A stretch of DNA of 56,389 nt, taken from positions 1 to 56,389 of the forward strand of contig NZ_AUBH01000014.1 in assembly GCF_000429145.1 (NCBI RefSeq). Direction: 5' to 3'. Position 1 is the first letter of the stretch. Every line of letters starts with the position of its first letter. This document shows positions 10,161 through 19,314 of the stretch, one piece after another. Both the position numbers and the translations under genes were made by a program. This stretch comes from Aestuariibacter salexigens DSM 15300. Its GTDB lineage: Bacteria; Pseudomonadota; Gammaproteobacteria; Enterobacterales; Alteromonadaceae. The notes beneath the pieces were generated by a model that worked only from the letters and a program-made list of their open reading frames with translations, was not told where the DNA came from and ran no database searches.

Positions 10161-10577
10161 ATGAACGCTATCATGGATTCTATTGCAGGATTGAGCAGCT
10201 TTGCCCTGTATTTCGCCATTGCCATCGCATTGCTGTTTATTTTCAAGATCGTCTATGCGTTTGTAACGCCTCAGGACGAATGGAAGCTGGTCAAAGAAGA
10301 TAAAAATGTTGCGGCGGCAATTGGGTTTGGTGGTGCCATGGTCGGCTTCAGCACAGCACTGGCAGGCGCAGTATCGAACTCTCAGTCACTGGTTGATTTT
10401 GTGATCTGGGGTGTGGTCGCCATCGTCGCACAGGCACTGGCATTTGCCCTGCTGCGCTTTACCTTTATGCCCAAAATTGCCGAGCGTATTGATAACAATG
10501 AAGTCTCAGCCGGGGTAATGCTGGCATCCATGTCTATCGCCGTAGGTTTGTTAAACGCAGCCTGCATGACGTACTAG
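10161..10577 (+). CDS. yjfL: YjfL-like DUF350 membrane protein
   Basis: This is a 138-residue inner-membrane protein with four predicted helices (about 12-35, 48-68, 80-100, 115-135). The motif NVAAAIGFGGAMVGFSTALAGA and the repeat-like second half NNEVSAGVMLASMSIAVGLLNAACMTY are typical of DUF350, which is built from two similar two-helix halves. It sits between yjfK and yjfM as in E. coli. Function is unknown. Confidence 0.88.
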   Translation: MNAIMDSIAGLSSFALYFAIAIALLFIFKIVYAFVTPQDEWKLVKEDKNVAAAIGFGGAMVGFSTALAGAVSNSQSLVDFVIWGVVAIVAQALAFALLRFTFMPKIAERIDNNEVSAGVMLASMSIAVGLLNAACMTY

Positions 10578-10593
10578 GCAGGGGGTACTGAAG

Positions 10594-11193
10594 ATGAGTA
10601 AACGTACTTCTTCAATAAACCTGTCACGCATGCGCAAAGCGTTTGCACTCAAGCCTATTAGTGCTGGCGTTGCGGCGGTGGTGCTAAGCGGCTGCGGTGA
10701 TCGTCAGGAAGCGTTTATCTACAGCAGCGTAGACGAATGCGTGAATGATAACCCTGAATATGCAACACAGTGCCAGAGTGCCTACCAGCAGGCGCTGGAA
10801 GAGGCCCGTCGCACTGGCCCTAAATATAACAGTGAATATGACTGTGAGTATGAATTCGGCGCCAATCAGTGCCGTGTTCAGGACGTCGGTGGTGGGTCGT
10901 TCTGGATGCCCATGATGGCCGGTTTTATGATAGGGAATCTGGTGTCTAACCGTTCTTACTATTACCAGCCCATGTACACCTCTTATTCACGCTACTCGCC
11001 GCTTCGCTATCGATGGATGATGGCTGACGGTCGCGACTATGGTGACTTGCGCACCCGCAAGGTGCGGGTTCGTGAAGACGCTTTCAAGCCTAAGCCCGCG
11101 GTTAACCGCACCATTAAACGCGGCGGATTTGGCAGCAGCGTGCGGGCGAAATCAAGCTGGGGGTCGTCACGCTCATCAGGCTGGGGCGGATAA
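10594..11193 (+). CDS. yjfM: YjfM-like DUF1190 lipoprotein
   Basis: This 199-residue protein has a lipobox LSGC with the acylated cysteine at residue 34, after a hydrophobic stretch preceded by a long basic n-region. The DUF1190 hallmark follows: FIYSSVDECVNDNPEYATQC, then a Gly/Ser/Arg-rich low-complexity C-terminus. Four cysteines in the 48-95 region could form disulfides in the periplasm. It lies directly upstream of the glutathionylspermidine-synthase-like yjfC. Function is unknown. Confidence 0.87.
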   Translation: MSKRTSSINLSRMRKAFALKPISAGVAAVVLSGCGDRQEAFIYSSVDECVNDNPEYATQCQSAYQQALEEARRTGPKYNSEYDCEYEFGANQCRVQDVGGGSFWMPMMAGFMIGNLVSNRSYYYQPMYTSYSRYSPLRYRWMMADGRDYGDLRTRKVRVREDAFKPKPAVNRTIKRGGFGSSVRAKSSWGSSRSSGWGG

Positions 11194-11208
11194 CGCTCGA
11201 ACCTTATT

Positions 11209-12372
11209 ATGCTGCGCATTCCAATAAACGAGAGACCCGACTGGCGACGCCGAGCCGGTGAATTTGGTTTTCATTTTCACACCATGTACGGCGAGCCTTA
11301 CTGGGATGAGCGGGCCTATTATCAATTCACCTTGCAACAAATCGAAAAGGATCTGGAAGATCCCACTGCTGAACTGCAGCAGATGTGTATGAGTGTGATT
11401 GATACCGTGGTTGCGGATGAAGAGCTGCTGGCAAAGTTTGGTATTCCCGAGTTGCATTGGCAGGCCGTTGCTGACTCCTGGCGGCGGCGCGATCCGTCGT
11501 TGTACTCACGACTCGATTTAGTCTACACCGGCAAGGGACCAGCCAAACTACTGGAAAACAATGCCGATACGCCTACGTCTTTATATGAGTCTGGTTTCTG
11601 GCAGTGGCTTTGGCTAGAAGAGCTGGTAGACACCGGCAAATTGTCTAAAGGAGCCGACCAGTTTAATTCTGTACAGGAAAAACTGGTCAATCGCTTTGCC
11701 GACATTGCCCATCACTATCAAAGTGAGCAGTGGCATTTTGCCTGCTGTAAGGATACGGAAGAAGATCGTGGTACGGTGCAATACCTTCAGGACTGTGCCA
11801 AAGAGGCGGGGCTCTCCGATCGATTTGTGTATATCGAAGACATTGGTCTTGCCGATACCGGCGCGTTTACTGATCTGGAAGATCTTCCCATTGAAAGTCT
11901 GTTTAAACTGTACCCATGGGAGTTTATGCTGCGCGAGGAGTTTGCAAAACATATCGACGAGGCACAGGTAAACTGGCTCGAGCCTATATGGAAATCCATC
12001 TTGTCGAATAAAGCGTTGCTGGTAATGCTGTGGCGAGCCTTTCCAAACCACCCGAATCTGTTGCCCGCTTATTTTGCCGACGAGGCTGGCAAGACTGACC
12101 ACGGACAATGGGTAAAAAAGCCGATATTTTCCCGCGAAGGCGCCAATATTAGCGTCATTAAAAATGGTAGTGAGACCTATGCCACCGATGGCCCTTATGG
12201 TGAAGAAGGGTTTATTGTGCAGCAATATTGCGCCTTACCACGCTTTGCCGATAACCACACGCTGATTGGCAGCTGGCTGATAGGCGATGAGCCTGCGGGC
12301 ATTTCTATCCGGGAAGACAGCAGTCCGATCACGCAGGACTTATCCCGCTACCTGCCCCACATCATTTTGTGA
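11209..12372 (+). CDS. yjfC: Glutathionylspermidine synthase-like protein YjfC
   Basis: This 387-residue protein belongs to the preATP-grasp/ATP-grasp C-terminal synthetase family of E. coli YjfC, YgiC and Gsp. It probably forms a C-N bond to a peptide or polyamine using ATP. Signatures are [17 protein letters not shown] at the N-terminus, [23 protein letters not shown] (about residues 109-131), and the C-terminal [15 protein letters not shown] and GFIVQQY. The actual substrate is unknown: the amidase half of the bifunctional E. coli Gsp is absent, and close YjfC relatives have no proven glutathionylspermidine activity. It lies 15 bases after yjfM. Confidence 0.88.
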   Translation: MLRIPINERPDWRRRAGEFGFHFHTMYGEPYWDERAYYQFTLQQIEKDLEDPTAELQQMCMSVIDTVVADEELLAKFGIPELHWQAVADSWRRRDPSLYSRLDLVYTGKGPAKLLENNADTPTSLYESGFWQWLWLEELVDTGKLSKGADQFNSVQEKLVNRFADIAHHYQSEQWHFACCKDTEEDRGTVQYLQDCAKEAGLSDRFVYIEDIGLADTGAFTDLEDLPIESLFKLYPWEFMLREEFAKHIDEAQVNWLEPIWKSILSNKALLVMLWRAFPNHPNLLPAYFADEAGKTDHGQWVKKPIFSREGANISVIKNGSETYATDGPYGEEGFIVQQYCALPRFADNHTLIGSWLIGDEPAGISIREDSSPITQDLSRYLPHIIL

Positions 12373-12380
12373 GGTCAAGC

Positions 12381-12950
12381 ATGCCGACACGCTCGATTCG
12401 TTTCACACCGCTTAAATTTGAACAACAGATCAAAGTTGTACTGTGGGTGTTTGCTTTGCTGACAGCGCTGGAAGTCATTAATTTGTTTACCGGGCGGTTG
12501 CTTAACCTGTTTGGTCTGATACCCCGCCAACTTGGCAGCTTGCCTGGAGTACTGTTCAGCCCGTTTCTGCATGGCAGTCTGGGACACTTCCTGTCAAATA
12601 TCGTCACCCTGTGCGTTTTCCTGCTGCTGATGCTGCAACACGGCGGAAGACGTTGTATTGGCATCAGTGCTTGGATCATCCTCACCACGGGTGTGCTGGT
12701 CTGGTTATTCGGTCGACATGCGGTACATGTGGGTGCCAGCGGCGTGATCTATGGGTACTTTGGCTTTCTGTTGCTGGCCGGGCTACTCAGTGGCAAGGTT
12801 AAACTTATTTTGATTTCGCTGGCCGTTGGTTTCCTGTACGGCGGTATGGTGTTTGGCGTACTGCCATCACGCCCGTTTATTTCCTGGGAATCACATTTCT
12901 TTGGCTTTGTTGCTGGCCTGATGGGTGCATGGTATTGGGCCAAACGTTAG
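12381..12950 (+). CDS. Rhomboid-family intramembrane serine protease
   Basis: This is a six-helix inner-membrane protease of 189 residues. The start ATG at 12381 was chosen over an upstream in-frame GTG because GAGG lies six bases before it. Catalytic features are all visible: the HFLSN motif (His69, Asn73) in the second membrane helix, the serine in VGASG (Ser120) and the histidine in SWESHFFGF (His172), forming the Ser-His dyad. It follows yjfC by 8 bases, so it is likely co-transcribed with the yjf genes. Its substrate is not known. The lipoprotein YjfM or the channel would be neighbours to test. Confidence 0.88.
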   Translation: MPTRSIRFTPLKFEQQIKVVLWVFALLTALEVINLFTGRLLNLFGLIPRQLGSLPGVLFSPFLHGSLGHFLSNIVTLCVFLLLMLQHGGRRCIGISAWIILTTGVLVWLFGRHAVHVGASGVIYGYFGFLLLAGLLSGKVKLILISLAVGFLYGGMVFGVLPSRPFISWESHFFGFVAGLMGAWYWAKR

Positions 12951-12990
12951 TTTATTATGCTGTCCCTGATGTTATGTTTTCGTTCTAACT

Positions 12991-13716
12991 ATGTCTGAGC
13001 CTTCACCATCTTCTTCATCGCCAATAGAGCCCAAAAAACAGGGCGGCTTTTTTAGTAACCTGATATTCAACATCGTGCTTCCGGTGGTCATCATGACCAA
13101 TCTGGCTGGCGATGACTGGCTCGGGCCAGCATGGAGTATTGTCGTTGCGCTGGCCTTCCCCATTGCCTATGGACTGTATGATTTAAAGCTGTCAGGTAAA
13201 GTGAACGTATTCTCCGTGCTGGGCATTGTTTCCGTTATCCTGACCGGTGGTATCAGCTTGCTACAGTTACCCGCCGAATACATTGCTATTAAAGAAGCTG
13301 CTATACCTGCCGTAATTGGGCTAGCTGTCCTGATCACGCAAAAAACCAGTAAGCCGCTGGTGAAGTTATTGATACTCAATGATCAGTTAATCAACTGGCC
13401 AAAGCTAAACGGCGTGTTGGAACAGAAGGGCAAAACGGAGGAGTTCGAGAAAAAAGTTGCGGTAAGCTCGTACATTGTTGCCAGCTCGTTTTTCTTATCT
13501 TCGGCACTTAATTACATTCTGGCAAAAGTCATCCTGGTCAGCCCACCGGGCTCGACTGCCTACACGGAGGAGCTGGGCCGCATGACAGCCTTAAGCTATC
13601 CGGTTATTGTGATCCCCAGCATGATCGTGTTGTTTATCGCATTGTTTTATCTGTTCTCCCAAATTAAAAAAGTTACTGGCGAAGAGCTGGAGTATTTCCT
13701 CGCCGAACAGGGCTGA
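12991..13716 (+). CDS. VC0807-type multi-pass membrane protein
   Basis: This 241-residue protein has a Ser/Pro-rich N-terminus (about 20 residues) and six or seven membrane segments. Its pattern (NLIFNIVLPVVIMTNLAG, PIAYGLYDL, KEAAIPAVIGLAVL, ALNYILAKVILVSP) matches the VC0807 family, related in topology to intracellular septation protein A. Function is not established. It comes 40 bases after the rhomboid gene in the same direction and may be the last gene of the long operon. No terminator was recognised after it. Confidence 0.72.
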   Translation: MSEPSPSSSSPIEPKKQGGFFSNLIFNIVLPVVIMTNLAGDDWLGPAWSIVVALAFPIAYGLYDLKLSGKVNVFSVLGIVSVILTGGISLLQLPAEYIAIKEAAIPAVIGLAVLITQKTSKPLVKLLILNDQLINWPKLNGVLEQKGKTEEFEKKVAVSSYIVASSFFLSSALNYILAKVILVSPPGSTAYTEELGRMTALSYPVIVIPSMIVLFIALFYLFSQIKKVTGEELEYFLAEQG

Positions 13717-13772
13717 ACTTAAACGTTTTCTGACCGTAATGAGTTACAGTCGGACAGTCGGAACTCTCGTTT

Positions 13773-14435
13773 ATGATTAAGGTGAGCGGTGTATGCAAAC
13801 GCTACGCCCAGGGTCAGCGCACGCAACAGGTGTTAAACAACCTGAATCTTGATCTAGCAAAGGGCGAAAGCGCTGCCATTCTTGGCGCCTCAGGCTGTGG
13901 CAAATCCACTCTGCTAAATCTTCTCGCTGTCCTTGAAACGCCAGACAGCGGTAATATTCAGGTTGCCGGTCAGCATGTTACCCAATTCAATGAAGGTGAG
14001 GCCGACAATTACCGGCGCCAGCATGTCGGTATTGTGTTTCAGCGCTTTAATCTTATCCAAGGCCTTGATGTGTGGGACAACGTCTGTTTTCCCGCACGAC
14101 TCAACAACAATCTCGATGCGGATTACGTAGACTCACTTTTGCATCGGCTCGGATTGACAGACAAACGACATGCTGCGGTAGAGCAACTCTCTGGCGGAGA
14201 GCAACAGCGCGTCGCCATTGTCAGGGCACTGGCCCACAAACCTCTGCTAGTTTTAGCCGATGAGCCGACTGGTAATCTGGATGAACACAACAGTACGCTG
14301 GTGACCGAGCTGCTTTACCAGCTATGCGAAGACACCGACACCACGCTGATTATCGTTACCCATAGTCAAGTTGTTGCCGGGCGGGCCCGCCATCGCTATA
14401 CCTTGTCACAGGGCAAGCTACATCTCTTACCATGA
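13773..14435 (+). CDS. ABC transporter ATP-binding protein (LolD/AttE-like)
   Basis: This is the nucleotide-binding subunit of a MacB/LolCDE-type (type VII) ABC system, 220 residues. Walker [10 protein letters not shown] is at residues 38-46, the Q-loop at [10 protein letters not shown], the signature [11 protein letters not shown] near 139-149, Walker [11 protein letters not shown] near 159-168, and the switch histidine in IIVTHSQ. The stop overlaps the start of the permease gene (ATGA). With the following FtsX-like permease and the secreted lipocalin-like protein this resembles the AttEFGH set, so AttE is the closest role. Confidence 0.93.
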   Translation: MIKVSGVCKRYAQGQRTQQVLNNLNLDLAKGESAAILGASGCGKSTLLNLLAVLETPDSGNIQVAGQHVTQFNEGEADNYRRQHVGIVFQRFNLIQGLDVWDNVCFPARLNNNLDADYVDSLLHRLGLTDKRHAAVEQLSGGEQQRVAIVRALAHKPLLVLADEPTGNLDEHNSTLVTELLYQLCEDTDTTLIIVTHSQVVAGRARHRYTLSQGKLHLLP

Positions 14436-16888
14436 TGCACAACACGACTCAGTTCCTTGCCACCCTGTTAAAACGATATCGTCGGGACGGGCTGCGACTG
14501 ATGCTGGTATTTGCCGCAGTGGTCATCGGTAATGCCGGGCTGGTCACGGTGATCGTGCTGAATGACGCGGCACGGCTTAGCGTTGAACAGGGTAATCGGG
14601 GCATACTGTCTGGTGTCTATCATCAGGTCGTAGCAAAGACATCGTCTCAGCCCTTAACCAAAAGTGACTATGCCACGCTGCGCCGAGCCGGGTTTGAGCA
14701 ACTTGTCGCTACCGCATCGGTGCGCACGCCGGTGCTTACCTCAGAGGGTGAGGAGCACGTGCTCAGCATTCAGGGTATAGACAGCAGTGCAATACTTGGA
14801 TTGCAAACCAGCCAGAGTAATGCGCGAACGGGCGCGGATGTGCCCCTCGATGGGCTGCTGCAACCGCCCTACCAAACCTATATAGATAAAGGTTTCGCTA
14901 AACATATAGGGCTATCAGAGTCAGCCTTACTTACTACGCCTGAGGGCAAAGGGCTGCCAACGCTAAAGGTCATTAATATGCCGACCTTAGGCAGGACACT
15001 CTTGGTGGATATTGCGCCATTATCGGCGCGGTTCGCTTTATCCGAACTTGATGCACTTTTAGTGGTCAGTGACTCGCCGCAATCGGATATAAGTCAGTTG
15101 CACAATGCCCTGCCCTCTCATCTCAAGCTATCAACGCTCATCGACGTAACGGAAGGACAAGGTATTGGTAGCGGCTTTGAATTAAATTTACTGGCCATGA
15201 CACTTCTGATGTACATCGTGTGTCTGTTTGTGGTGCTGAACGCGCTACAGTTACTGCACGCAGACCGCCTGCCGGTCTATCGCATCTGTCGTCAACTCGG
15301 CGTGCCGTTACGTGCCATCGTTACAGGCTGTCTTGTTGAACTGGTGATATTGTCGTTACTGTGTGCACTGGCGGGCGTGTTCGTCGGTGTCTATTTTGCC
15401 AAGGCCCTGGCCCCGTCTATTACCGAGCTGCTCAGCGGCTTATACGGCGTGACCGGAGACCTGAATGCAGTCGCCATGGTTCCCCTGATAGTGAAAACGA
15501 TGCTGATTACGCTAGTTGGAGTAAGTATCGCCAGCTGGCTACCATTGCACGGTATTAACACAACATTAGGTCGACTTGACACAGAACCTGCGCAACAGGG
15601 AAAAGTAACAGGTTGGCTGACCGGTGGAGGTTGTTTGTTGGCCGCAAGCGGCGTGTTTCTCATGTTGTCGACGTCGCTGATGATATCTTTACTCGCGATG
15701 GGGATGCTGATTTTAGGCGGGATGGCACTGTGCATCGGACTGATACCTGTGCTTTTAGGCGCGCTCAAACATCGCGTCAATGCCAGCTCCCCCTTGCTGC
15801 ATTGGGGGCTGAGTCACAGTGTTAAGATCTCTGCCTACAGCCGTATCGCTTTCTGTGCTTTTGTGATTGCGGTAACCGCGAATATTGGCATGAATTTAAT
15901 GGTGACGAGTTTTCGAACTGCCACTGAGCAGTGGCTGGAGCATCGTCTGGTAGCAGACTACTACGTATATTCTGACTATGCCGGGCAGTTCATCAGCACG
16001 GAGCCTGCAGGTGTGACGATAACCAGTCGAAAACGCACCGAGGGTGAGCTAAACAGTGCGCCGATACCCATTTACTCCTATCCACTGTCTGCGCCTTTTA
16101 AGCATGCTATGCAGAAAAGCGCCCAGACAGCGATAGACTGGCAGGCTTTTTCAAAAGGCACTGGCGTACTGATTAATCAGCAGCTTGCGTACAGAGAGGG
16201 GCTTGCAGAGGGTGATAGCCTGATGCTCACTGTGCCCAACGAGGCTACCCCCACCTCGCTGCGTGTGCTGGCGGTATACCCTGATTATGGCAATCCGGCA
16301 AGTCAGGTGTTAATGCCAGACGCGGCTTTCTCCAGCTTCGAGTTTGACATTACTGTGCTGGGTATCACAACGGCCGGAGCGCGTGCTGACATAGAACAGT
16401 GGCTGGATAGTGTCGGACAACCCTACCGGCTTTACGATCGGCAAGGGTTGATAGCGCTGTCATTAAATGCCTTTGATCGTACTTTCCTTATTACCGATGG
16501 GCTTAATATCGTTACCCTGCTGGTTGCAACGTTTTCACTGCTCACCTCGCTGCTGCTTTTCAGCATGGAAGATCAGCCCACTCGCGCGTTGCTGCGCAGT
16601 CTGGGAGTCAGCGCCAAACAGCTGCGTAATGCGATGCTGCTTCAGTATGGTGTGCTTTGCGCTGTTGCGATGCTACTGGCCTTGCCCTTTGGCGTGTTAC
16701 TCAGCTTCCTGTTAATAAACGTGATCAATGTGCAGGCCTTTCAGTGGTCATACCCACTGACTATTCCTTTCTCCACTCTAACGGGTTCGTTATTAGTAAC
16801 CGCACTGGTGATCATGCTTGCGCTGCTGATACCCATCAACAAGCTCTCTAAAAACAGTCTGGCGGAGGAATTGCGGTGTCTGCGCTAA
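14432..16888 (+). CDS. FtsX-like ABC transporter permease, double-length (AttF-AttG-like)
   Basis: This 818-residue inner-membrane permease has an N-terminal helix (about 20-42), a periplasmic domain, three helices around residues 255-380, further helices around 395-440, a second periplasmic domain, and three C-terminal helices (about 690-810). The arrangement looks like two FtsX units joined, so one polypeptide may supply both halves of the membrane channel. Such permeases extract or move lipophilic or protein cargo at the membrane face rather than import solutes. It is translationally coupled to the ATPase (4-base overlap) and overlaps the lipoprotein gene by 13 bases. Confidence 0.88.
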   Translation: MMHNTTQFLATLLKRYRRDGLRLMLVFAAVVIGNAGLVTVIVLNDAARLSVEQGNRGILSGVYHQVVAKTSSQPLTKSDYATLRRAGFEQLVATASVRTPVLTSEGEEHVLSIQGIDSSAILGLQTSQSNARTGADVPLDGLLQPPYQTYIDKGFAKHIGLSESALLTTPEGKGLPTLKVINMPTLGRTLLVDIAPLSARFALSELDALLVVSDSPQSDISQLHNALPSHLKLSTLIDVTEGQGIGSGFELNLLAMTLLMYIVCLFVVLNALQLLHADRLPVYRICRQLGVPLRAIVTGCLVELVILSLLCALAGVFVGVYFAKALAPSITELLSGLYGVTGDLNAVAMVPLIVKTMLITLVGVSIASWLPLHGINTTLGRLDTEPAQQGKVTGWLTGGGCLLAASGVFLMLSTSLMISLLAMGMLILGGMALCIGLIPVLLGALKHRVNASSPLLHWGLSHSVKISAYSRIAFCAFVIAVTANIGMNLMVTSFRTATEQWLEHRLVADYYVYSDYAGQFISTEPAGVTITSRKRTEGELNSAPIPIYSYPLSAPFKHAMQKSAQTAIDWQAFSKGTGVLINQQLAYREGLAEGDSLMLTVPNEATPTSLRVLAVYPDYGNPASQVLMPDAAFSSFEFDITVLGITTAGARADIEQWLDSVGQPYRLYDRQGLIALSLNAFDRTFLITDGLNIVTLLVATFSLLTSLLLFSMEDQPTRALLRSLGVSAKQLRNAMLLQYGVLCAVAMLLALPFGVLLSFLLINVINVQAFQWSYPLTIPFSTLTGSLLVTALVIMLALLIPINKLSKNSLAEELRCLR

Positions 16889-17946
16889 GATTCTGTGTAC
16901 TTACTTTGAGTATGCTTTTTGCGGTAGCCTGTAGTGAACAATCTAGTACAGAGTCACGCCTGTTTGCCGGATTACAGAGCGCTAATCCCGTACCTGGCCG
17001 AGTCACTAAAGACTGTCAAATTGTGTTTCCTGCCGACCACGGAGCCCACCCTGAGTTTGCCATTGAGTGGTGGTATCTGACCGCTAACCTTTACGATGAT
17101 CAGGGTCAACGCTATCCGCTGCAGTGGACCCTGTTTCGCTTTTACAACGGTACGTCAGCCACGCCCTGGAGTGACGGGCAGTTTTATATGGCCCACGCGT
17201 CGCTCCATACCAATGAAAGCAAATGGTTTACAGAAAGGTTTGCTCGCGGCGGTGTAGGCAACGCAGGTGTTGAAAATGCGCCATTTACCGCCTATCTCGA
17301 TGAACTTCGCTGGCAGTCGCAAAGCGAAGATCTGTTTCCTGCTTCACTTAATGCAAGCTTTGAAAACGCCTCATATCAATTAACCATGCAGCGCACAGGT
17401 CCCTACGTTCTGCATGGTAATGGCGGGGTCAGTAGCAAGTCTGCCAGTGGCGAACAGGCGTCTTATTATTACAGTCAGCCATTTATTGCGCTTTCAGGTC
17501 GCATCGATATTGATGGTAAGCAAATCGACGTGCATGGCAGTGGCTGGTTCGATCATGAATGGACATCTCAGTATCTGGATAACCGCACGCTCGGCTGGGA
17601 CTGGTTTTCACTGCATCTGAATAATGGTGACAAACTGATGGTGTTTAATATGCGCAATAGAGGCGAGCAGCAGTTTGTGACCGGAAGCTTGATTACACCC
17701 GATGGACAAGTCACACCGCTGGCACCTGAACAAATCAGCATCATCGGTAGTGACATAAAAACCATCGAAGGACGGGGGATCCCGCAGCGCTGGCAAATCA
17801 CTATCCCTGATCATGATATCGATATTAGGGTCACACCGTTCAAGGCAGACCAGTGGAACAATGGATTCTTCAGTTACTATGAGGGTGCCGTTGATGTTAA
17901 CGGCACCCATCATGGTGAGGGGTTTATGGAGCTAACCGGCTACTGA
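16876..17946 (+). CDS. Lipocalin-like (CrtC/AttH-type) lipoprotein
   Basis: This 356-residue exported protein has a short signal sequence with a lipobox-like AVAC (Cys19). The mature part carries the CrtC/AttH fold: PADHGAHPEFAIEWWYLTAN near residue 52, a FRFYN strand, GSGWFDHEWTSQYL near 218, and GWDWFSLHLNNGDKLMVFNMR after it. The family includes hydroxyneurosporene synthase, but with an FtsX-type ABC transporter beside it the secreted AttH subunit role is more likely than carotenoid hydration. No carotenoid genes are near. Its end overlaps the end of the convergent alkaline phosphatase gene by 7 bases. Confidence 0.85.
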   Translation: MSALRFCVLTLSMLFAVACSEQSSTESRLFAGLQSANPVPGRVTKDCQIVFPADHGAHPEFAIEWWYLTANLYDDQGQRYPLQWTLFRFYNGTSATPWSDGQFYMAHASLHTNESKWFTERFARGGVGNAGVENAPFTAYLDELRWQSQSEDLFPASLNASFENASYQLTMQRTGPYVLHGNGGVSSKSASGEQASYYYSQPFIALSGRIDIDGKQIDVHGSGWFDHEWTSQYLDNRTLGWDWFSLHLNNGDKLMVFNMRNRGEQQFVTGSLITPDGQVTPLAPEQISIIGSDIKTIEGRGIPQRWQITIPDHDIDIRVTPFKADQWNNGFFSYYEGAVDVNGTHHGEGFMELTGY

Positions 17947-19265
17947 TAATTTTTGTTGCCAAGCAGGGTAAAAATACGTCTGGCGATATCAGTATTATCA
18001 AGATGGCCGCTAAAGTGCTCTGCACCTTTACCCAACGCGAAGATTTGCACGTCGACACCGGTGTGGCCGCTGGTGGTCCAGCCGGTGTTGGTGCGCTCAT
18101 CAATAATCTCTTTAAGCTCATCGTAGATATCACGGGGTGCGGTCGCCTCAATTTCAGCCACGTGATCTTTTTCTTCGTCATTAAGCTCAAAACCAAAATA
18201 CGATTCAACCAGAGACACTCGGTCTTGACTGGCACTGAAGTTTTCCGACAGTGCTCTGAGTGAGCCCTTCATAGACGTTATCCACTGCGGATCCCATTTA
18301 TATTCGCCATTCGCAGCAATGGTCAGCCCGCCTGTACTGTGGTCGGCGGTTAATACTACCAATGTGTCAGGGTGTTGCTGTACGTAGGTTTCCAACCATT
18401 CCATGGTGATTGCCAAATCATGCATCTCAGCCATAGCCGAGGCGATATCGTTGGCGTGACCAGCCCAATCAACCTGGCTGGCCTCGATTAACAGAAAATA
18501 ACCATTGTCGTTGGCAAGCCGCTTGGTCGCATTTTCTGCCATGATTTTCAGGCGTCCTGGCACATCATCGAGAGCTGGCGCCATGCCTGTTTCACCAAAC
18601 AAGCCAAGAATAGGGGCATCGGTGGGAAGACTGGTCAGTTCATCAATGTCGGTGGTGTACTGGTAGCCGGCCTGTTTGAATCCATCGACCAGATTGCGAT
18701 CTTTGCGGTCAAAATATTGTGTACCGCCACCTAGCATGACATCCAGCTTGAATTTGCCATTGATACGATCGTCGAAAAAGCTGTCTGCAATGTCGTTGTA
18801 ATTACGACGGCTAACGTTGTGGGCAACGTAAGCAGCAGGCGTGGCGTGCACAATTTGTGATGTCACGGCTATGCCGGTTTTCATGCCTTTTTCGCGGGCA
18901 TAGTTAAGCACAGTCAGCACCGGCTGTTTATCGACATCCAGCGCTATCGCGCCGTTATAGGTCTTCACTGCCGCGGACAACGCCGTAGCACCCGCCGCTG
19001 AATCGGTGACCAAACCAGATTCTGCCGCCGGGTATGTGCTGGCCATGCCAACCAGGTGCCTGTCAAACACCGTTTCATCTATACCATCATCAATATTCGT
19101 GTCCGCATAGTAGCGATAAGCACTGGTATACGCAGGCCCCATCCCATCAGAGACAATCATAATAATATTTTTGGGTGCTTCTGCGGCAACGGATGACAAA
19201 CTGGCAAGGCAGGCAACAACGGCGGCAATTCGTTTCATTGATACACCAAATAAAAGCGACGACAT
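17940..19265 (-). CDS. Alkaline phosphatase (PhoA family)
   Basis: This is an exported phosphomonoesterase of 441 residues. The nucleophile region GLVTDSAAGATALS (Ser89), the metal-binding MIVSDGMGP (Asp40), EASQVDWAGHAND and LTADHSTGG, and the C-terminal TSGHTGVDVQIFALG with its metal-ligand histidine are all present. The signal peptide would be cleanest from a second ATG at 19238 (MKRIAAVVACLASLSSVAAEA), so the first nine residues may not be translated. No obvious Pho box was identified in the 49-base gap to cheV. The gene end overlaps a convergent gene by 7 bases. Confidence 0.93.
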   Translation of the reverse strand: MSSLLFGVSMKRIAAVVACLASLSSVAAEAPKNIIMIVSDGMGPAYTSAYRYYADTNIDDGIDETVFDRHLVGMASTYPAAESGLVTDSAAGATALSAAVKTYNGAIALDVDKQPVLTVLNYAREKGMKTGIAVTSQIVHATPAAYVAHNVSRRNYNDIADSFFDDRINGKFKLDVMLGGGTQYFDRKDRNLVDGFKQAGYQYTTDIDELTSLPTDAPILGLFGETGMAPALDDVPGRLKIMAENATKRLANDNGYFLLIEASQVDWAGHANDIASAMAEMHDLAITMEWLETYVQQHPDTLVVLTADHSTGGLTIAANGEYKWDPQWITSMKGSLRALSENFSASQDRVSLVESYFGFELNDEEKDHVAEIEATAPRDIYDELKEIIDERTNTGWTTSGHTGVDVQIFALGKGAEHFSGHLDNTDIARRIFTLLGNKNYQ

Positions 19266-19314
19266 ACTTGGCGCGTAAGTGTACCAACAAGTCCGTTGTT
19301 GAGGGTAGCGTTAA

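Noticed and set aside
11614-12225. 203-codon minus-strand frame inside yjfC
   Set aside because: It is antisense to a well-supported conserved gene and has no recognisable domain; it reflects codon bias of the sense gene.
16876-17946. Lipocalin-like protein considered as carotenoid 1,2-hydratase
   Set aside because: There are no carotenoid genes nearby; its overlap with an FtsX-type ABC permease gene and its lipoprotein signal favour the AttH-like role.
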